Source of the DNA: JAADEM01 sp965371855
GTDB taxonomy: Bacteria; Bacteroidota; Bacteroidia; Bacteroidales; Marinilabiliaceae
Reading direction: 5' to 3'
DNA length: 54,919 bases
Assembly (NCBI GenBank): GCA_965371855.1
Contig: CBDUZZ010000029.1
Span: 1 to 54,919 of the forward strand
Shown: positions 50,893-54,919 of the stretch, piece after piece
How the letters are laid out: each line of letters begins with the position of its first letter
How positions within the stretch are numbered: position 1 is the stretch's first letter
Program-made: the position numbers and the translations under genes
The notes under the pieces: generated by a model
Database searches by the model: none
The model's input: the letters and a program-made list of their open reading frames with translations, nothing else
Told to the model about the DNA's origin: nothing

Positions 50893-51432
50893 TCACAAGA
50901 ACATATTAGCCCATGTGTCAAAACGGTTTAATTGTATTTTCCCATATTTCAATAGATTTTTTCTGACCTTGTCATTACTTTGAGATTCTGTAAGGTCTTT
51001 ACTTTTTCTGAAAAACTTATCAGCAAAACAGATGATCTGTTCTTCTATAGAAACAGGGAGCATGTCGCGATGAGGTATTGGGAGATTTTGTTTGACAATC
51101 TCTTCCAGACTGAGGCCGGCCCCGGTATGCCGTTCACAAACAAGAGCATGGCGCTGTAAACCTTCTTTTTCAAGCAATTCACGCCCCAAATAGCCATGAC
51201 AGATATATGGTTTGTCGCCAAAACAATGCAGATCAGGAGCATTAGTGTAAAACATTCCGATATCATGCAGCATTGCCGCCTCATCGATAAACTGCTCATC
51301 GGCATTTAACTCCGGATGATTTTGGGAAATCTTCAAGGAATAATCACGAACAGCCTTGCTATGCTCAGTGAGAATAAACCATGCTTTTGAGCCGGGCTCG
51401 TAATATTTGTTGATTATCTCTATCGTATCCAT
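50893..51432 (-). CDS. HD-domain hydrolase
   Basis: A 179-residue metal-dependent phosphohydrolase of the HD superfamily. Metal ligands are His in LTEHSKAVRDYS, His-Asp in AAMLHDIGMFYT, His in YICHGYLG and Asp in CFADKFF. Bacteroidota homologues are annotated as HDIG proteins without known substrate. I use the ATG at 51432 (MDTIEIINKYY); the nine codons before it are in a dispersed repeat. It does not form an operon with the ATPase/TOPRIM pair, which is convergent. Confidence 0.88.
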   Translation of the reverse strand: MDTIEIINKYYEPGSKAWFILTEHSKAVRDYSLKISQNHPELNADEQFIDEAAMLHDIGMFYTNAPDLHCFGDKPYICHGYLGRELLEKEGLQRHALVCERHTGAGLSLEEIVKQNLPIPHRDMLPVSIEEQIICFADKFFRKSKDLTESQSNDKVRKNLLKYGKIQLNRFDTWANMFL

Positions 51433-51436
51433 TTTT

Positions 51437-51465
51437 CTCGCAAAGTCGCCAAGACGCAATGAAAG
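51437..51465. repeat. CGCAAAGTCGCCAAGACGCAA dispersed repeat
   Basis: CTCGCAAAGTCGCCAAGACG is repeated on the opposite strand at 51871-51900 (CTGCGCCTTGGCGACTTTGC) and in part at 44087-44106 (TTTCTTTGCGTCTTTGCGAG). The pair at 51437 and 51871 flanks the GxxExxY gene as inverted copies. Confidence 0.6.
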
Positions 51466-51467
51466 GT

Positions 51468-51845
51468 TTATAAATTGTTTACTATTCTTTTAATTCCTTC
51501 TTTAATTAGTGCTTCATTAAAGTTAATCAATAATCCTAACTTACACCCTGTTACTTTTAAGTAAGTTAAAAGTTGTTTTAGATGAACAGGGGCGATTTCT
51601 TGAACAGATTTTAATTCTATTATCACTTTGTCCTCAACAATCAAATCTGAACGAAAACCAATATCCATTTTTATCTCTTTCCATATTACCGGAATAGCTT
51701 TTTGTCTTTCAACTTTTAACCCCAACTGTTTTAATTCATAGAAAAGAATTTCTTCATAAACTGATTCTAATAAGCCCGGACCAAGCTTTACATGAATATT
51801 ATAGCATAAATTTACTATAATTTTGGATATTTCATTTTCTGACAT
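51468..51845 (-). CDS. GxxExxY protein
   Basis: A 125-residue protein with the family motif GLLESVYEE (G-x-x-E-x-x-Y) at about 24-32 and a PDDEXK-like core: DIGFRSDLIVEDKVIIELKS and a following helix HLKQLLTYLKVTG. The family is widespread in Bacteroidota and environmental bacteria; nuclease activity is assumed from the fold only. I use the ATG at 51845, since the longer frame starts at a TTG. Inverted copies of the CGCAAAGTCGCC repeat lie on both sides, so the gene may be a mobile single-gene insertion beside the his operon. Confidence 0.88.
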   Translation of the reverse strand: MSENEISKIIVNLCYNIHVKLGPGLLESVYEEILFYELKQLGLKVERQKAIPVIWKEIKMDIGFRSDLIVEDKVIIELKSVQEIAPVHLKQLLTYLKVTGCKLGLLINFNEALIKEGIKRIVNNL

Positions 51846-51870
51846 AACAATCAAAAATTAAGATTTATTC

Positions 51871-51900
51871 CTTTTCTCTGCGCCTTGGCGACTTTGCGAG
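51871..51900. repeat. CTCTGCGCCTTGGCGACTTTG dispersed repeat
   Basis: Opposite-orientation copy of the repeat at 51437-51465, between the GxxExxY gene and hisIE. Confidence 0.55.
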
Positions 51901-51921
51901 AAATCTTTTACATTGCGACCT

Positions 51922-52521
51922 TTACTTATGCCTTTTGGCAAGTTCCCTTGCAAGGTCTTCAATCCTGTATCCTTTGTAAGTCAGTAAAACAATAAGATGA
52001 TAAAGAAGATCGGCTCCTTCATAAATAAAATTCTCATCATCATCAGCCATTGCACCAATAATTGTTTCTACAGCTTCTTCTCCAACTTTCTGTGTGATGT
52101 TACGAATCCCTTTTGTAAAGAGTGATGTGGTATAAGAACCCTCCGGCATCTCTTTTCTTCGTTTGTCTATAAAATCCTGAAGATGCTTTAAAAACAATAT
52201 GTCATCCTTTTTATTCACCTCATCCCAGCATGTATCTGAACCGGTATGACAAACAGGCCCTACCGGATTTACTTTTATCAGAAGCGTGTCATCATCACAG
52301 TCAGATGATATAGTTACAACATTTAAAAAATTCCCTGAAGTCTCACCTTTTGTCCAAAGTCTTTGTTTGCTACGACTGAAAAAAGTAACCCTTCCCTCCT
52401 TCTCTGTTTTTTTCAAAGCCTCTTCATTCATGTAACCCAACATCAGCACTTTGTTAGTGTCATTATCCTGTATTACTGCCGGTACCAGTCTATCGGGTGA
52501 TTTGTCAAAATTTATGTTCAT
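51922..52521 (-). CDS. hisIE: Bifunctional phosphoribosyl-AMP cyclohydrolase / phosphoribosyl-ATP pyrophosphatase
   Basis: A 199-residue fusion for steps two and three of histidine synthesis. The HisI half (1-105) has VLMLGYMNEEAL, FFSRSKQRLWTKGETSGN and the zinc-site residues in SSDCDDDTLL and PVCHTGSDTCW. The HisE half (from about 110) has GIRNITQKVGEEAVETIIGA, the pyrophosphatase signature. The ATG at 52521 (MNINFDKSPD) is used; an ATG ten codons upstream is less likely. It is the last gene of the hisH-A-F-IE block. Confidence 0.95.
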   Translation of the reverse strand: MNINFDKSPDRLVPAVIQDNDTNKVLMLGYMNEEALKKTEKEGRVTFFSRSKQRLWTKGETSGNFLNVVTISSDCDDDTLLIKVNPVGPVCHTGSDTCWDEVNKKDDILFLKHLQDFIDKRRKEMPEGSYTTSLFTKGIRNITQKVGEEAVETIIGAMADDDENFIYEGADLLYHLIVLLTYKGYRIEDLARELAKRHK

Positions 52522-52546
52522 AATTTTTTGTTTGGAATAACTCGGA

Positions 52547-52597
52547 AACACAGAGGCACAAAGATAAAAGAGCTCTGTGTTTTTGTGTCTCTGTGTT
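52547..52597. repeat. ACACAGAGGCACAAA hairpin in the his operon
   Basis: AACACAGAGGCACAAA (52547-52562) pairs with TTTGTGTCTCTGTGTT (52582-52597), 15 of 16 positions. It is a dispersed-type repeat placed between hisF and hisIE, where it may slow transcription or stabilise mRNA ends. Confidence 0.7.
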
Positions 52598-52600
52598 AGT

Positions 52601-53359
52601 TTATATTCTTATTTCTATTCCTTCGTTTTTCAGATAATTTTTCAAATCCGGAATTGCAATCTCTTTATAATGAAAGATGCTGGCTGCAAGACCGGCATCA
52701 GCTTTACCAAATGTAAAAACGTCTTTGAAATGTTCCATTGCTCCTGCACCACCTGATGCAATAACCGGTATTGAAAGCTTATCAGACAATTTTGCAAGAG
52801 CATCAGTGGCAAAGCCCTGCTTTACACCGTCATGATCCATGCTTGTAAAAAGTATCTCTCCGGCACCGCGCTCCTGTGCCTCTTTAGCCCAGGTGAAAAG
52901 ACGTTTTTCAGTCGGTATTCTTCCGCCGTTTATAGTCACAACCCATTCGTCTCCCAGTAGATGTTTGGCATCAATTGCAGTTACCACAAACTGACTGCCA
53001 AAATGTTCTGCCATATCGCTTATCAATTGAGGATTACGAACAGCTGATGAATTGATGGATATCTTGTCGGCTCCGGCATTTAACAGTGCATTAGCATCTT
53101 TCAGTTCGCTAATGCCTCCACCTACCGTAAAAGGAATATTTATATGTCGTGCAATTCGTTTTACCAAATCAACAAATGTTTTTCTTCCTTCATGTGTTGC
53201 CGTAATGTCTAAAAACACCAGCTCATCTGCTCCCTGTTCAGCATACAAAGCACCCAACTCAACAGGGTCACCAACTTCCCTGATCTCCAGGAATTTTATC
53301 CCTTTTACTGTTTGCCCGTTTTTAATATCCAGACACGGTATTATTCTTTTTGCTAACAT
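52601..53359 (-). CDS. hisF: Imidazole glycerol phosphate synthase, cyclase subunit
   Basis: A 252-residue TIM-barrel enzyme that closes the imidazole ring with ammonia from HisH. Catalytic Asp11 lies in IIPCLDIKNGQTVKG and Asp131 or so in VVTAIDAKHL; phosphate loops are FTVGGGISE and IASGGAGAMEHF. Length is normal. It is placed between hisA and hisIE, 80 bases after hisA; the spacer contains short repeats but no terminator. Confidence 0.97.
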   Translation of the reverse strand: MLAKRIIPCLDIKNGQTVKGIKFLEIREVGDPVELGALYAEQGADELVFLDITATHEGRKTFVDLVKRIARHINIPFTVGGGISELKDANALLNAGADKISINSSAVRNPQLISDMAEHFGSQFVVTAIDAKHLLGDEWVVTINGGRIPTEKRLFTWAKEAQERGAGEILFTSMDHDGVKQGFATDALAKLSDKLSIPVIASGGAGAMEHFKDVFTFGKADAGLAASIFHYKEIAIPDLKNYLKNEGIEIRI

Positions 53360-53439
53360 AATTTAGTTTCTAAAGTTGGAAAGTTAAAAGTTACTCAAGT
53401 AAGGCCTTTAACAATTAACCAATTCAACAGTTCAACAGT

Positions 53440-54159
53440 CTAAACAAAAATCTCTAGTTCTTTCAGTGTAATTTTTCCTTCGTATATTGCTTTCCCGAAT
53501 ATTACTGCAGGAATGCTTCCCTCCTGTAATTTTTCAATGTCATCAATATTACTCACTCCACCACTGGCTATAAGGTACAAGCCGGGAATTGCTTCCAACA
53601 CCTCTTTGTAAAGGTCAATGGCAGGCCCTTGTAACATGCCATCCTTACTAATGTCCGTGCAAATCACTTTTTCAATTCCTTTGTTGTGGTATTTTTTTAT
53701 GAATGGAATCAGCTCTTCCGAGGTCTCTTCCATCCAGCCGGATATTGCTACCTTTTTATCTTTCACATCAGCCCCGAGAATGATTTTATCAGATCCATAT
53801 TTTGTTATCCATGAAGTAAATTCTTGCGGATCTTTAACAGCAATACTCCCACCGGTAACCATCTGTGCACCACTTTCAAAAGCTATACGCAAATCTTCCG
53901 AAGTTTTCAATCCACCACCAAAATCAACGATCAGGTTTGTTTTTCCCGCAATCTTTTCCAGTGTTTTGTAGTTTATTATATGTCCGGTTTTTGCCCCGTC
54001 AAGGTCAACTACATGCAATCTTTTTATGCCATGATCTTCAAATTCACATGCTACTTCAAGCGGATCCTCATTATATATTTTCTTAGTGCTGTAATCTCCT
54101 TTAGTGAGCCTTACGCATTTTCCTTCTATAATATCAATGGCAGGAATTATTTCAATCAT
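53440..54159 (-). CDS. hisA: ProFAR isomerase
   Basis: A 239-residue TIM-barrel isomerase converting ProFAR to PRFAR, the substrate of HisF/HisH. Asp8 in IIPAIDIIEGKCVRL and the Asp in ILGADVKDKK are catalytic; LIVDFGGGLKTSED and IASGGVSNIDDIEKL bind phosphates. It lies 40 bases after hisH in the same direction. Confidence 0.97.
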   Translation of the reverse strand: MIEIIPAIDIIEGKCVRLTKGDYSTKKIYNEDPLEVACEFEDHGIKRLHVVDLDGAKTGHIINYKTLEKIAGKTNLIVDFGGGLKTSEDLRIAFESGAQMVTGGSIAVKDPQEFTSWITKYGSDKIILGADVKDKKVAISGWMEETSEELIPFIKKYHNKGIEKVICTDISKDGMLQGPAIDLYKEVLEAIPGLYLIASGGVSNIDDIEKLQEGSIPAVIFGKAIYEGKITLKELEIFV

Positions 54160-54199
54160 ATGCTTAGTTTGTCAAGTTGCAATGCTAATTATAAAAGAT

Positions 54200-54799
54200 T
54201 TACAGTTTTAAAAAGTTTCTAAGAATTTGCTCTCCAACCTTCCCGCTTTTCTCAGGATGGAACTGTGTTGCAAAGAAATTATCCTTTTGCAGAGCAGAGC
54301 TGAAAGGGAGTATGTAATCAGTAGATGCCGTTGTGTGCTCGCCTGAAGCAACAAAGTAACTGTGCACAAAATATACATACCGACCTTCAAGTGACGAATC
54401 AAAGATATCGCCTTTCAAATCATGGATTTTGTTCCAACCCATGTGTGGCACTTTAATATTTTGTGTGTTCGGTTCAGACAGAATGAATTTCTTCACCTCT
54501 TCATCAAAGATGCTAAGACAATTAACATCCCCTTCATCTGAATGGCTACACATTAATTGCATACCAAGACATATTCCCAAAACAGGTTGTTTTAAGTTTT
54601 TTATTATGTCACCTAAACCTGTTTTGTTCAGGTGTTTCATTGTTTTACTTGCTTCACCTACACCGGGAAAAATCACCTTATCGGCTTTAACTATCTTATC
54701 AGGGTCAGCAGTAATTTCTGCTTGGTATCCTAACCTAAGCAGAGCATTGTTTACCGAACGTATGTTTCCGGCATTATATTTTATAATTACTGTTTTCAT
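54200..54799 (-). CDS. hisH: Imidazole glycerol phosphate synthase, glutaminase subunit
   Basis: A 199-residue class I glutamine amidotransferase that feeds ammonia to HisF. The nucleophile is in VLGICLGMQLMCSHSDEG, and the His-Glu pair in TQFHPEKSGKVG. YNAGNIRSVNNALLRLGY is the conserved start. It is the first his gene seen here; the preceding 120 bases up to the window end hold no his reading frame, so hisB or others may lie further upstream or the operon starts here. Confidence 0.96.
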   Translation of the reverse strand: MKTVIIKYNAGNIRSVNNALLRLGYQAEITADPDKIVKADKVIFPGVGEASKTMKHLNKTGLGDIIKNLKQPVLGICLGMQLMCSHSDEGDVNCLSIFDEEVKKFILSEPNTQNIKVPHMGWNKIHDLKGDIFDSSLEGRYVYFVHSYFVASGEHTTASTDYILPFSSALQKDNFFATQFHPEKSGKVGEQILRNFLKL

Positions 54800-54919
54800 C
54801 TATTTGCCTACCAATTCTACCAATTCTTTAATTTAATCATTTACGTTGAATAACCCACCCCTAACCCCTCCCGGGAGTAATGGCACTAACATAAGTCATT
54901 AATTATTTATATTTTCTAT
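54800..54919. other. Spacer upstream of hisH
   Basis: 120 bases to the window end without a gene. It contains CTCCCGGGAG (54868-54877) in a CCCCTAACCCCTC context, another dispersed repeat, and no recognisable promoter. Confidence 0.4.

Overview
The window looks like chromosomal DNA of an AT-rich member of the Bacteroidota, probably Bacteroidales/Marinilabiliales-like. Evidence: Bacteroidota-type promoters (-33 TTTG, about 20 nt, -7 TAnnTTTG) before tRNA-Leu and lacI; the near absence of Shine-Dalgarno sequences; outer-membrane barrels ending in aromatic residues; membrane-anchored LytTR regulators; TlpA-like thioredoxins; an HTH-less sigma-54-type response regulator; and abundant short dispersed palindromic repeats. 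The genus assignment is inference only.

Layout. 1-2165: remains of a patatin/glycosyltransferase pair, a DUF1302-type porin and repeats. 2166-9347: a YjbR protein, DUF502, apt, a two-gene outer-membrane operon whose second product fuses helix-hairpin-helix motifs to a barrel, a MITE-like hairpin and recQ. 9718-15750: housekeeping block tatC, lptB-like ATPase, tRNA-Leu(UAG), tig, clpP, clpX, then an RRM protein and a cold-shock protein. 15764-24703: PPK2, a LytTR remnant, two thioredoxin-like proteins, an SpmAB-type membrane protein, carA, a small operon with a pentapeptide-like FSxGx protein split by an in-frame stop, and a LytTR regulator. 24877-34521: nickel-pincer cofactor genes larE-larB and, 8 kb away, a short larC; between them a PNPOx-like protein, dnaG, a sirtuin, a PorT-like barrel, pfkA, a universal stress protein and a Crp/Fnr regulator.

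34549-41784: hydF (maturase of [FeFe]-hydrogenase) cotranscribed with larC, then an accessory insertion holding an ORF-less group II intron relic, the 5' end of a second intron copy and a DUF1016 nuclease gene framed by 15-bp inverted repeats, then a GH36-like lipoprotein and aspA. 41833-47540: a heptamer tandem repeat, a two-domain NtrC-like regulator, a Ppx/GppA phosphatase, a NatAB-type exporter and a LacI regulator with its own promoter and operator. 47651-54799: aspartokinase, a two-gene AAA-ATPase/TOPRIM module that resembles known anti-phage pairs, an HD hydrolase, a GxxExxY protein and the distal histidine operon hisH-hisA-hisF-hisIE.

Most promising for follow-up: the AAA-ATPase/DUF3226-like TOPRIM pair (49058-50764), the FSxGx-repeat membrane protein with an in-frame TAA (23289-23603), the group II intron plus DUF1016 cassette (35840-37883), the short His-rich LarC linked to hydF, and the HhH-barrel operon. 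No rRNA and no CRISPR array was seen.
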